Positions 24,743 through 33,196 of a stretch of 37,356 nt of DNA are shown here, one piece after another. The position numbers and the translations under genes were made by a program. The notes beneath the pieces are model-generated. The model was not told the DNA's origin. It did no database searches and worked only from the letters and a program-made list of their open reading frames with translations. The stretch is from an uncultured Rikenellaceae bacterium (lineage in GTDB: Bacteria; Bacteroidota; Bacteroidia; Bacteroidales; UBA932): contig CALCYB010000130.1 in assembly GCA_937906485.1 (NCBI GenBank), forward strand, positions 1 to 37,356, in the 5' to 3' direction. Position 1 is the stretch's first letter. Each line of letters begins with the position of its first letter.

Positions 24743-27700
24743 GTATCTATAAATCAGCAATCAATAAACCCGTAACGACGATTCTGATCTTCGTGGCGGT
24801 AGCGGTGTTGGGGCTGTTTTCCCTCTCGCGTCTGCCCATTGACCAGTTTCCGGAAATGGAGCCTCCGTTCGTTACGGTCATGACAGCCTATCCGGGTGCC
24901 AATGCCTCTGAAATTGAGACCAATGTTACCAAGATGATCGAGAACTCCTTGAGTTCCGTTGACGGGCTGAAAGAAATGACCTCCATCTCCAAAGACAACA
25001 TGTCCATGGTGGCCTTGGAAATGGAATGGGGCCAGGAGCTGGATGAGGTCATCAATGACATCCGCTCATTCCTGGACGTTGTCCGTGACAACCTGCCTGA
25101 AGGTTGTTCCAACCCCATGATCCTCAAGTTCAGTTCCAGCTCCATGCCGATTGCCCAATACGCAATCACCGCTGGAGACAGTTATCCCGGTCTGGACAAG
25201 ATCCTGAACGATGACGTGATCCCCCAATTGAACATGGTGGATGGTATCGGGAACATTTCCTTGTCCGGTAGCCCCGAACGCTACATCTACATTGACCTGG
25301 ACCAGGCCAAACTGGATGCTTTCGGACTGAGTCTGGAACAAGTCAGCAACGCAGTGGCCGCCAACAACCTCAACCTTTCTTCCGGTACCGTAAAGATCAA
25401 CAAGGAACAATACTCCATGCAAGTACGGAGCGAGTACCTGGAAAGTAACGAGATCAACGGGATTGTGGTATCCACCACACCGACCGGCCGTCAAGTGTTT
25501 GTCAAAGACCTGGCCATCATCCGGGACACCTTAAAAGACCTGAGCCTGGATGAGAAGATCAACAGCCGTGACGGGGTCCGGATGATTGTCACCAAACAGA
25601 CCGGCGGCAATACCGTACAGATCTGCAAGGAATTGACCAAGGAACTGGCACAGATCCAAAAACGTCTGCCCAGCGATATCAAGATTGATGTCGTATATGA
25701 CTCTTCCGATGAAATCAAGAACTCCATCGACTCATTGAAGGAATCCATCTTCTACGCACTTCTGTTCGTGGTGCTGGTGGTATTGCTGTTCCTGGGTCGC
25801 TGGCGTGCAACGTTCATCATCGGGATCACCATTCCGATTGCCCTGATCGTTGCCTTCATCTACCTGATGTTGTCCGACAGCTCCATCAACATCATCTCCC
25901 TATGTTCACTGACCATTGCAATCGGGATGGTGGTGGACGATGCCATTGTGGTATTGGAAAACATCACCAAGCACATTGAACGTGGAGCCAACCCCAGAGA
26001 AGCCGCCATCTATGCGACCAACGAAGTATGGATTTCCGTTATTGCTACAACGCTGGTAATTGTGGTTGTATTTGTACCGCTGACCATGCTCACCGGTATG
26101 GCCGGCATCCTCTTCAAGGAACTGGGATGGATTGTAACCATCGTCGTATGTACTTCGACCGTCTGCGCAATCTCCCTGACCCCGATGCTCTGCTCCAAAC
26201 TGCTGAAGGCCCAAAAGGTCAAGGTGGATGAACACGGTCATCTGATCACCGTACAGGAACGCGCCGGATGGTACGACAAATACGTAGTCGGCTTCCTGAA
26301 CAAGGTGGATGGCTGGTATGCCCGCATCCTTCGTGTCTGCCTGCGCCACAAGAAGATTACCGTAGCGACGGCTTTTGTGCTGTTCGTCCTGTCGCTGATG
26401 CCGATGGTAATGGGAAAGATCGGTACAGACTTTATGCAACAGACCGATAACGGCCGGATCAGTGTCAACGTCGAACTCCAACGCGGTACCCGCATCGAAG
26501 AAACCCTCAAGACCGCACGCCGCCTGGAAGACCGTTTCCGGGAACTGGTGCCGGAAATGAGAATGATCTCGACCTCCGCCGGTAGCAATGATGATGCTGG
26601 TGTAGGTGCGATGTTCTCACAAACCACCAACAACAAAATCTCCATGACCGTGGTCTGCACCAAGAAATTCGAACGGGAACGCAGCATTTTTGAAATTGCC
26701 GAAATCCTCCGTAAAGAATTAGCCCAACACCCGGAAATCATCACCTTCCAGTGTTCTACCGGTGGCGGTATGGGTGGCGGATCTTCGACCGTGGATATTG
26801 AAATCTATGGCCACAACTTTGACCAGACCAACCTGGTTACCCAAGAGGTCCGTCAGATGATCCAAGCCAAGATTCCCGGTGCGCGTGACATCAAGATCAG
26901 CCGGGACGAAGACCGCGCCGAACTGAAGCTGACCATTGACAAGGAGAAAGCAGCCCGCCATGGACTTACCTCGGCTACGATTTCAACCTATGTCCGCAAC
27001 CGGATCAACGGTGCCATAGCCGGCTACTTGAAGGAAGACGGGGATGAATACGACATCATCGTCCGCCTGAAAGAAGAAAACCGCAATTCAATCACCGATA
27101 TCGAAGACATGACCATCCCCACTCCGACGGGCGGACAGATCAAACTGACCGAAGTGGCACAAGTAGAAGAATACTGGGCCCCTCCGACCATTGAACGCAA
27201 ATCCCGCCAACGTGTGGTAACGGTCAAGGTAACCCCCTACATGGTTTCTTTGGGTGAAATGGCCCAAAACATTGAACGGGAACTGGATCAGATGGGTATG
27301 CCCACCGGTGTTACCTACCGCATCTCCGGGAACTATGAAGACCAACAGGAAACATTTGGCGACATCGGAATGCTCCTGGCCTTGATTGTCCTGTTGGTGT
27401 ATATCGTGATGGCATCCCAATTCGAGTCCTTCTCAAAACCGGCCATCATCATGATGTCTGTACCGTTTGCACTTTCCGGAACCGTGCTGGCCTTGTGGCT
27501 GACAGGCACCTCCCTGGATATGATCGGTGCGCTTGGGGTTGTCATGCTGGTCGGTATTGTGGTCAAGAACGGTATTGTGCTGGTGGACTACACCAACCTG
27601 ATGCGAGACCGGGGCTATGAGCTCAACGAAGCGATTGCCCTCTCTGGACAATCCCGTCTGCGTCCGGTATTGATGACCGCCTTTACCACCATCCTCGGTA

Positions 27701-27936
27701 TGGTTCCGATGGCGCTCAGCCAAGGGGAAGGTTCTGAAATGTGGCAACCGCTGGGTATCGTCGTAATCGGTGGTCTGCTCATTTCGACCCTGGTAACCTT
27801 GATCATTGTTCCTGTCTTCTACGCCATCTTCTCCCGCCACGGAGAACGCGACAAAGAAGCCAAGAACCGCAAAGAATTTATTTTCATGCAGTTGTCTGCA
27901 GATGATGATGCAGAACCTGTTACCAAACAATCATAA
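24739..27936 (+). CDS. RND-family efflux permease (hydrophobe/amphiphile efflux type)
   Basis: A 1065-residue inner-membrane proton-driven pump with 12 predicted helices and two large periplasmic loops. The N-terminus reads KPVTTILIFVAVAVLGLFSLSRLPIDQFPEMEPP. The TM4 proton-relay motif is GMVVDDAIVVLENI with the paired Asp, and the equivalent late motif is GIVVKNGIVLVDY. These match AcrB/MexB-like pumps rather than heavy-metal CzcA types. Substrates probably include bile salts, detergents or drugs, but this is inference. A short soluble tail (QLSADDDAEPVTKQS) ends the protein. A PII-like gene starts 13 bases later. No TetR or two-component regulator lies beside the operon. Confidence 0.96.
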   Translation: MSIYKSAINKPVTTILIFVAVAVLGLFSLSRLPIDQFPEMEPPFVTVMTAYPGANASEIETNVTKMIENSLSSVDGLKEMTSISKDNMSMVALEMEWGQELDEVINDIRSFLDVVRDNLPEGCSNPMILKFSSSSMPIAQYAITAGDSYPGLDKILNDDVIPQLNMVDGIGNISLSGSPERYIYIDLDQAKLDAFGLSLEQVSNAVAANNLNLSSGTVKINKEQYSMQVRSEYLESNEINGIVVSTTPTGRQVFVKDLAIIRDTLKDLSLDEKINSRDGVRMIVTKQTGGNTVQICKELTKELAQIQKRLPSDIKIDVVYDSSDEIKNSIDSLKESIFYALLFVVLVVLLFLGRWRATFIIGITIPIALIVAFIYLMLSDSSINIISLCSLTIAIGMVVDDAIVVLENITKHIERGANPREAAIYATNEVWISVIATTLVIVVVFVPLTMLTGMAGILFKELGWIVTIVVCTSTVCAISLTPMLCSKLLKAQKVKVDEHGHLITVQERAGWYDKYVVGFLNKVDGWYARILRVCLRHKKITVATAFVLFVLSLMPMVMGKIGTDFMQQTDNGRISVNVELQRGTRIEETLKTARRLEDRFRELVPEMRMISTSAGSNDDAGVGAMFSQTTNNKISMTVVCTKKFERERSIFEIAEILRKELAQHPEIITFQCSTGGGMGGGSSTVDIEIYGHNFDQTNLVTQEVRQMIQAKIPGARDIKISRDEDRAELKLTIDKEKAARHGLTSATISTYVRNRINGAIAGYLKEDGDEYDIIVRLKEENRNSITDIEDMTIPTPTGGQIKLTEVAQVEEYWAPPTIERKSRQRVVTVKVTPYMVSLGEMAQNIERELDQMGMPTGVTYRISGNYEDQQETFGDIGMLLALIVLLVYIVMASQFESFSKPAIIMMSVPFALSGTVLALWLTGTSLDMIGALGVVMLVGIVVKNGIVLVDYTNLMRDRGYELNEAIALSGQSRLRPVLMTAFTTILGMVPMALSQGEGSEMWQPLGIVVIGGLLISTLVTLIIVPVFYAIFSRHGERDKEAKNRKEFIFMQLSADDDAEPVTKQS

Positions 27937-27949
27937 TACTGAACAGGAT

Positions 27950-28243
27950 ATGAAAGCTGTATTTATCGTATTCAACCAAGCCAACACCGAACGGGTGGAG
28001 TACTTGCTGGATCAACTGAGCATCCGTGGATTTACCCTTTTTGAAGATGTTCAAGGACGGGGCAGCCATGGTGGGGAACCCAGACGGGGTACCCACACCT
28101 GGCCGGAAATGAACTCTGCCGTCATTACGGTGGTGGAAGACGAGCAAGTCCACGATCTGCTGCAAACCATCAAGAAACTGGACAACCGCAACAAAGAAGT
28201 CGGAGTACGCGCTTTTGTTTGGAATATAGAACAAACCGTGTAA
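27950..28243 (+). CDS. PII-like small signalling protein linked to the RND pump
   Basis: A 97-residue cytoplasmic protein with a PII-like beta-alpha-beta-beta-alpha-beta pattern. Strand 1 is KAVFIVFN, helix 1 is ERVEYLLDQLSIRG, and strand 2 is FTLFEDVQG. A T-loop-like stretch GRGSHGGEPRRGTHTWPEMN (residues 36-55) recalls the GRGxxKGH and YRG parts of PII. Strand 3 is SAVITVVE, then helix 2 DEQVHDLLQTIKKLDN. The usual PII B-loop and P-loop TGxxGDGKI are absent; VGVRAFVWNIEQ closes the fold. The start is the ATG at 27950; the frame is open upstream only inside the RND gene. PII-like proteins beside RND metal pumps (PII-NG, DUF3240) are known, so a sensor or regulator of this pump is likely. The stop codon TAA is part of the sdaA -7 box. 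Confidence 0.75.
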   Translation: MKAVFIVFNQANTERVEYLLDQLSIRGFTLFEDVQGRGSHGGEPRRGTHTWPEMNSAVITVVEDEQVHDLLQTIKKLDNRNKEVGVRAFVWNIEQTV

Positions 28244-28248
28244 CTTTG
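28218..28248 (+). promoter_or_regulatory. Consensus promoter of sdaA giving a predicted leaderless mRNA
   Basis: TTTG at 28218-28221, then exactly 19 bases, then TAACTTTG at 28241-28248: both boxes perfect. Transcription five bases past the final G falls on 28253, the A of the sdaA start codon. The whole promoter lies in the end of the PII-like gene. Confidence 0.8.
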
Positions 28249-28252
28249 ATGT

Positions 28253-29470
28253 ATGGAAAGTATCACAACTATTTACAAGATAGGACGTGGCCCATCGAGC
28301 AGTCACACGATGGGACCGCAAAAAGCAGCGCAGATGTTTCGGGAACTCTATCCCGAAGCATCTTCTTTTGTTGTTACCCTGTACGGTAGTCTGGCAGCAA
28401 CGGGCAAAGGCCACATGACCGACACCGCGGTCATGGATGTACTGACCGGACAAGATCCGGATAAGGCAGACCGTGTCAAGATCCTGTGGGAACCCAAAAC
28501 CTTCCTTCCCGAACACCCCAACGGAATGCACTTTCAGGCCTTTGATGCAGAAAATCGTCTGCTGGGAGAAAAAACCGTGTTCAGTATTGGCGGAGGTGAC
28601 ATCAGTCTTACCGGAAAGCGCGAAAAATCCCAGGACATCTATGAACATTCCACCATGGCCGACATCTTGGACTATTGCAGAAACAACGGCTATTCCTTCT
28701 GGGAATACGTGTACGAGCGCGAGGACAAGAACCTGGAGGACTATATGGCAGAAGTCTGGCGCGTGATGCAGGAAGCGGTCCAACGCGGACTGGACAACGA
28801 AGGGGTACTGCCGGGAGGATTGAAGGTCATCCGTCGCGCATCGGCCTACTACCAGCATTCACGCAGTTACCATGGCTCCATGCAACGCCGCGGTTTCAAA
28901 TTTGCCTACGCACTGGCCGTAGCAGAGGAGAATGCCAGTGGTGGTGTCATCGTGACCGCCCCGACCTGCGGATCGTGCGGAGTCATCCCCGGCATCCTCT
29001 ACCACCTCAAACAAAGTTATGATTTCTCCGACAAGAAGATTTTCAAGGCCCTGGCCACTGCTGGACTGATCGGCAACCTGATCAAGACCAATGCCTCCAT
29101 CTCCGGAGCGGAAGTGGGCTGTCAAGGAGAGATAGGGACAGCTTGTTCAATGGCCTCTGCCGCAGCCACACAACTGTTCGGGGGCTCCATAGCCCAGATT
29201 GAATATGCCGCCTCCATCGCCGTGGAGCACTTTCTGGGATTGACTTGCGACCCGATTTGCGGTCTGGTGCAAGTGCCCTGCATTGAACGCAACGCCTTTG
29301 CGGTTGCCCGCTCGGCAGACGCCACCCAATATGCGCTGATGTCCGACGGCAGCCACATTGTCTCCTTCGATACCGTGGTGGAAGCCATGAAACGGACCGG
29401 TCACGATCTGCCTTCCATCTACAAGGAAACAGCGGCAGGCGGACTGGCAGTTTTGTTAGGTAAAAAATAA
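28253..29470 (+). CDS. sdaA: L-serine ammonia-lyase (L-serine dehydratase), single chain, iron-sulfur type
   Basis: A 405-residue cytoplasmic enzyme that converts L-serine to pyruvate and ammonia with a [4Fe-4S] cluster. The N-terminal small domain has YKIGRGPSSSHTMGPQKAA and VTLYGSLAATGKGHMTD. The catalytic domain carries the cluster cysteines in TAPTCGSCGVIPG, GCQGEIGTACSMASAAA and LTCDPICGLVQVPCIERNA. Length fits the fused one-chain form. ATG at 28253 is preferred over the out-of-frame ATG at 28249. It is last in the efflux operon direction but has its own promoter, so cotranscription with the pump may be partial. The product deaminates serine, so a nitrogen link to the PII-like neighbour is possible but unproven. 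Confidence 0.96.
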   Translation: MESITTIYKIGRGPSSSHTMGPQKAAQMFRELYPEASSFVVTLYGSLAATGKGHMTDTAVMDVLTGQDPDKADRVKILWEPKTFLPEHPNGMHFQAFDAENRLLGEKTVFSIGGGDISLTGKREKSQDIYEHSTMADILDYCRNNGYSFWEYVYEREDKNLEDYMAEVWRVMQEAVQRGLDNEGVLPGGLKVIRRASAYYQHSRSYHGSMQRRGFKFAYALAVAEENASGGVIVTAPTCGSCGVIPGILYHLKQSYDFSDKKIFKALATAGLIGNLIKTNASISGAEVGCQGEIGTACSMASAAATQLFGGSIAQIEYAASIAVEHFLGLTCDPICGLVQVPCIERNAFAVARSADATQYALMSDGSHIVSFDTVVEAMKRTGHDLPSIYKETAAGGLAVLLGKK

Positions 29471-29482
29471 TATGTAACTTCG
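29452..29482 (+). promoter_or_regulatory. Promoter of the first PorT-like barrel gene
   Basis: TTTG at 29452-29455, 19 bases, then TAACTTCG at 29475-29482, one mismatch from TAnnTTTG. It overlaps the end of sdaA and predicts a 19-base leader before the ATG at 29506. Confidence 0.65.
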
Positions 29483-29505
29483 CTCCATTGAATAGGAAGA
29501 AAACC

Positions 29506-30030
29506 ATGCGGAAATTTCGTTATATCCTGCTGATTGCTCTGATGATGGTCCTCTTTACCGACCAGGCATCCGCTCAACTCCGTCTCGGAGTCAAAGGCGG
29601 TGTCAACTCCATGCCGGAATACACCGGTTTTCACGGAGGGGTAGCCCTGCAGGTCGGTATCCCGCTGATCGGACTGAAGGTCCAACCGGAATTGATCTAC
29701 ACCACCAAAGGCAGTACCCTGAGTTTCCAGGACAAGGAAGTGACCGATTTCCGTTCGGGTTATCTGGAGATTCCGGTACATGTACAAATGGGCTTGGATC
29801 TGATCCTGCTTCGACCCTACCTCTGCGTGAGTCCCTATGCTGCATTTGCCCTGCACGACAGTTTCAAACGCAGTAGTGATCACTCAGCCATGACCTATGG
29901 GATCGGTGTCGGCGGCGGACTGGATATCTGGAGGTTACAGGTACAAGTACTCTACCAGTGGGACTTGAGCCCGTACTGGGGTGAGCGAAATTACCGTGGA
30001 CTGCAGACCAGTGTCGCTTTCTTCTTCTGA
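29506..30030 (+). CDS. PorT-like outer-membrane beta-barrel protein (paralogue 1)
   Basis: A 174-residue small barrel of the porin-family/outer-membrane-protein beta-barrel type. Signal peptide MRKFRYILLIALMMVLFTDQ ends in ASA before QLRLGVKGG. The strands include LQVGIPLIGLKVQPELIYTTKGSTLSF, YLEIPVHVQMGLDLILLRPYLCVSPYAAFAL and GIGVGGGLDIWRLQVQVLYQWDLSPYW, ending SVAFFF with the C-terminal Phe expected for BAM recognition. A TTG six codons upstream is in frame, but the ATG at 29506 fits the signal peptide better. It is a clear paralogue of the gene at 30430-31083, from which trxA separates it. The role is unknown. Confidence 0.85.
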   Translation: MRKFRYILLIALMMVLFTDQASAQLRLGVKGGVNSMPEYTGFHGGVALQVGIPLIGLKVQPELIYTTKGSTLSFQDKEVTDFRSGYLEIPVHVQMGLDLILLRPYLCVSPYAAFALHDSFKRSSDHSAMTYGIGVGGGLDIWRLQVQVLYQWDLSPYWGERNYRGLQTSVAFFF

Positions 30031-30087
30031 TGGCTGTGATTTGACTGATACAAGAAAACAAAAACAAACCTTTAAAAATTAATTGAT

Positions 30088-30399
30088 ATGACAAACATTA
30101 ATGACACTAACTTTGATGAATTGGTAATCAAATCTGATGTACCTGTATTGTTGGACTTCTGGGCTCCCTGGTGCGGTCCCTGCAAAATGCTGAGCCCCAT
30201 CGTAGATGAACTGGCTGCAGAATTCGAAGGCAAATGGCTGATCGCCAAATGCAATGTGGATGAAGCAAGTCAAGTTCCGATGAAATACGGTATCCGTAAC
30301 ATCCCGACTTTGTTGTTCTTCAAAAACGGAGAGTTGGTTGAAAAAATGGTAGGAAGCACCACCAAGGCAGCTATCGTTGCCAAGATGGAAGCGATCTAA
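30088..30399 (+). CDS. trxA: Thioredoxin
   Basis: A 103-residue cytoplasmic disulfide reductant. The active site FWAPWCGPCKM has the redox pair Cys29 and Cys32. The conserved cis-Pro lies in IRNIPTLLFFKNGE (about residue 77), and the closing VGSTTKAAIVAKM is typical. There is no signal peptide. It sits between two paralogous outer-membrane barrel genes, 57 bases after the first and 30 before the second, in an AT-rich gap with no clear TAnnTTTG box. Confidence 0.98.
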   Translation: MTNINDTNFDELVIKSDVPVLLDFWAPWCGPCKMLSPIVDELAAEFEGKWLIAKCNVDEASQVPMKYGIRNIPTLLFFKNGELVEKMVGSTTKAAIVAKMEAI

Positions 30400-30429
30400 C
30401 CCAAAAATAACTCTTAAAACTTGAATGCA

Positions 30430-31083
30430 ATGAAAAAATTTGTAACCATTGCCCTTGCGGCGTTCTGCCTTTCCGTATTCACCGCTCAAGCACAGATGGA
30501 CTTGGGTGTAAAAGGATCATTCAACTACACCTCGCTGGATTTGGGAAATACGAACATGAATGAACTCATAGAAAGCTCTACCGGATACAACTTCGGTCTG
30601 GCACTTCGTATTGACCTTCCGTTGGGTTTTGCCCTCCAACCGGAAGTGACCTACACCCAAACAGGCAGCAAAATGGAACTCGATCTGCGGATCATCGGAA
30701 AACAGTCCGTCGACATGAACATCGGAAGCATTGAAGTTCCGGTCAGTGTGCAATGGGGTATCCAACTCGGCCCGGTCCGCCCGTTCGTACAATGTGTTCC
30801 CTACATCAACTTCCCTCTGGCTCACGCCATTAAATTCAATGGGGAAGAAATGAAGATGGAAGGAAACGATGACATGTGGAGCAAAGTAAACGGTGGTGTC
30901 GGTGTCGGTTTCGGTATTGACGTATGGAAACTGCAACTTTCCTGCCGTTACAAATGGGATTTGGGCAATGTCCTCAACTACGAAGATGCTGGCTTCGGCG
31001 ACGTAGCCGGTGAGGCTATTGATATCATGAAAGACAAATCCAAAATGAGCGGAGTAGAACTCTCCCTCGCTTTCTTCTTCTAA
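30430..31083 (+). CDS. PorT-like outer-membrane beta-barrel protein (paralogue 2)
   Basis: A 217-residue paralogue of the barrel at 29506-30030. Signal peptide MKKFVTIALAAFCLSVFTAQA precedes QMDLGVKGSFNY. Shared segments are LPLGFALQPEVTYTQTGSKM, IEVPVSVQWGIQLGPVRPFVQCVPYINFPL and GVGFGIDVWKLQLSCRYKWDLG. It ends LSLAFFF. It has an insertion near the last hairpin (about residues 180-205) that accounts for the extra length. The ATG at 30430 is chosen over an in-frame TTG at 30421. Codons favour T and A endings less strongly than susC. A strong terminator follows. Confidence 0.85.
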   Translation: MKKFVTIALAAFCLSVFTAQAQMDLGVKGSFNYTSLDLGNTNMNELIESSTGYNFGLALRIDLPLGFALQPEVTYTQTGSKMELDLRIIGKQSVDMNIGSIEVPVSVQWGIQLGPVRPFVQCVPYINFPLAHAIKFNGEEMKMEGNDDMWSKVNGGVGVGFGIDVWKLQLSCRYKWDLGNVLNYEDAGFGDVAGEAIDIMKDKSKMSGVELSLAFFF

Positions 31084-31109
31084 GCCGACCTGGATATCTT
31101 AAACCCACA

Positions 31110-31146
31110 AGAGGCCGACTAATCCCCTTAGTCTGCCTCTTTTTTT
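31110..31146 (+). terminator. Strong intrinsic terminator of the trxA/barrel cluster
   Basis: AGAGGCCGACTAA (31110-31122) pairs with TTAGTCTGCCTCT (31128-31140), one mismatch in 13, around a five-base loop, followed by six T residues. The 13 bases TCTGCCTCTTTTT at 31132-31144 recur at 31154-31166, so the left arm could also pair with the second copy. Confidence 0.9.
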
Positions 31147-31176
31147 CCAAAAATCTGCCTCTTTTTCGCGCAAAAG

Positions 31177-32211
31177 ATGAAATCCTCCCCTGTAACACAA
31201 GCAATCGCCTTGTTGGACAATGACTGGCAAGCCTATCGTTCCTTGCTTCTCAACGTACTGTCTTCTGACAACTCGCTGCTCAACCACATCAACACCTACC
31301 TATCCGAACACGGTGGCAAACAGATCCGTCCTCTGCTCGCTCTGCTGAGCGCAAATGCCATGGTCTTTGGCAAAAAGGACAAGATTGAATTCTCGCGGGC
31401 CTATGCCTGTGCTGCGGTCGCTGAACTGATTCACACCGCCACTCTGCTGCACGATGACGTAGCCGACAACAGTGACATGCGTCGGGGCCAGCCCCCCGCC
31501 AAAGCCAATTTTTCACCGGCCGCCTCTGTGCTGGTCGGAGACTTCTGGCTCTCGCGCGGACTGAAACTGCTGATCAGCCAACGTTGTGACTATGCGGTAC
31601 TGGAAAATTTTGCTTTGGCACTGGACAAACTCGCCAGCGGAGAAATGCTCCAGATGGAATGTGCCGACAGCCTGACGACCACCGAAGAAGATTATTTCCG
31701 GATCATCTCCTGCAAGACCTCCAGCCTCTTTGTAGCCACTTTACACAGCACGGCTCTGGAAATGGGCATGGACGAGGATACTTGCCGAAATATTTGCGAA
31801 TATGCCGAATTGCTCGGATTGTCCTTCCAAATCCGAGATGATATCTTTGACTACAGCCCCGAAATGGAAACCGGAAAAGCCGGAGGAAGTGACATCCTGG
31901 AGAGAAAGATCACACTCCCCCTGTTGGGTGCTTTCAAGGAAGCAGAAAAAACGCCGCAAGGGCAACAGGAAACAACAAAACTGCTGGAAGCCATCCGAAC
32001 CATTGACCCTACGGCTCCGCGTCAGGATGACCTGGCCATACAACAGATGACACAAGACTTCGTCATCCGCTACCACGGGATTGCCTATGCCGAGAAAGCA
32101 TTGAGCCAATGCATTGAAAAAGCCAGGAAAGCCCTGATGGTCCTGCCGGACTCCTCCTATCGCGACGCACTGATTGAACTTACCGAATACATGTGTTACC
32201 GCACTCGTTAG
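31177..32211 (+). CDS. Polyprenyl diphosphate synthase (trans-isoprenyl chain elongation)
   Basis: A 344-residue cytoplasmic prenyltransferase that extends allylic diphosphates with isopentenyl diphosphate. The first Asp-rich motif is LLHDDVADNSDMRRG (Asp93, Asp94, Asp97) and the second is FQIRDDIFDYS (Asp221, Asp222, Asp225). GGKQIRP (about 46-52) is also conserved. The residues four and five before the first motif are Thr and Ala, small side chains that suggest a long-chain product such as the quinone tail, rather than farnesyl or geranylgeranyl diphosphate. The gene converges on aroC and its end overlaps that gene by 32 bases. A start at ATG 31177 follows the terminator directly. Confidence 0.93.
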   Translation: MKSSPVTQAIALLDNDWQAYRSLLLNVLSSDNSLLNHINTYLSEHGGKQIRPLLALLSANAMVFGKKDKIEFSRAYACAAVAELIHTATLLHDDVADNSDMRRGQPPAKANFSPAASVLVGDFWLSRGLKLLISQRCDYAVLENFALALDKLASGEMLQMECADSLTTTEEDYFRIISCKTSSLFVATLHSTALEMGMDEDTCRNICEYAELLGLSFQIRDDIFDYSPEMETGKAGGSDILERKITLPLLGAFKEAEKTPQGQQETTKLLEAIRTIDPTAPRQDDLAIQQMTQDFVIRYHGIAYAEKALSQCIEKARKALMVLPDSSYRDALIELTEYMCYRTR

Positions 32212-33196
32212 CGCACTGAAAGTCCATCAGGACCATCGCCGCAACACTTTCGACTACAACAGGTGTACGCAACGCAAAACAAACATCGTGACGGCCACCT
32301 ATCCGGAGCGCGGTCATCTGCTGCCGGTATTCATCCCACGTCTGTTGGGGACAAGCAATGCTGCTGGTGGGCTTAAACGCCACCCTGAAAACAATCGGGT
32401 TGCCGTTGGTAATCCCCCCATTGACTCCTCCTGCGCCATTCTTCTGAGTCCTTCCGCCATCTGCGACATAGGGATCATTGTGCTCCGACCCACGCATAGC
32501 CGTAGCCTTGAAACCGTCTCCAAACTCAATACCCCGTACTCCCGGTATGGAAAATACCGCATGGGCCAACACCGATTCGACAGAATTGAAAAACGGCTCA
32601 CCCCATCCTGCCGGTACACCTTCACAAACACACTCCACCAGCGCGCCTACGGAATCACCCTCCTGCTGACAGGTCCTCAGCAAGCTTTGTAATTCAGCGT
32701 CATCCTCGCTATCCACAGGCATTCCGCCCACCTCCAATACACGAGCACGGATCCGGATTGAGGAAAGGAGCTGCTTACGGGCTACCACACCGGCAGCCAC
32801 CAGTGTCAAGGTCATCCGCCCTGAAAAAATTCCACCTCCGGCCTTTTCTTGAAAGCCCTTGTATTTCACCTCTGCGACCCAATCTGCATGACCGGGACGA
32901 AAGATCTGCGTCAGACCGTCGTAATCTTCAGATCGGTGGTTCTTGTTCTCAAAAAGAAGGGTAAGAGGTCCCCCCGTGGTCTTGCCATTGAGGCAACCTG
33001 AGACAATTATAGGACGATCGGTCTCCACACGAGAGGTCGTGCCGGGTTTTCCACCTCTTCTGCGTTCCAAGGCTGCCTCAAAGTCCGCTTCCGACAGCAC
33101 AAGTCCTGCAGCCGGTGCATCTATCGTCACCCCCACACAAGGTCCATGCGAGGAACCGAAACATTGCACACGAAAGAATTGTCCAAACTGATTCAT
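32180..33196 (-). CDS. aroC: Chorismate synthase
   Basis: AroC removes phosphate from EPSP to give chorismate, needing reduced FMN. The 338-residue protein starts MNQFGQFFRVQCFGSSHGP; the family GESHG appears as GSSHG. Other signatures are RRRGGKPGTTSRVETDRP, FRPGHADWV, GGGIFSGRMTLTLVAAGV and IGGRHDVCFALRTPVVVES. Length is slightly below the usual 350-360. The sequence is divergent (GRMTL in place of the common ARETA) but keeps the conserved arginines and histidines I would expect. The start ATG at 33194-33196 shares its A with the TAA stop of the upstream aroD-aroA gene, so translation is probably coupled. The end overlaps the convergent prenyl synthase by 32 bases. Confidence 0.94.
   Translation of the reverse strand: MNQFGQFFRVQCFGSSHGPCVGVTIDAPAAGLVLSEADFEAALERRRGGKPGTTSRVETDRPIIVSGCLNGKTTGGPLTLLFENKNHRSEDYDGLTQIFRPGHADWVAEVKYKGFQEKAGGGIFSGRMTLTLVAAGVVARKQLLSSIRIRARVLEVGGMPVDSEDDAELQSLLRTCQQEGDSVGALVECVCEGVPAGWGEPFFNSVESVLAHAVFSIPGVRGIEFGDGFKATAMRGSEHNDPYVADGGRTQKNGAGGVNGGITNGNPIVFRVAFKPTSSIACPQQTWDEYRQQMTALRIGGRHDVCFALRTPVVVESVAAMVLMDFQCANECGNTCIR

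Noticed and set aside
27920..28858. 312-codon open frame on the minus strand across the PII-like and sdaA genes
   Set aside because: It spans two recognisable genes in antisense and matches nothing I know.
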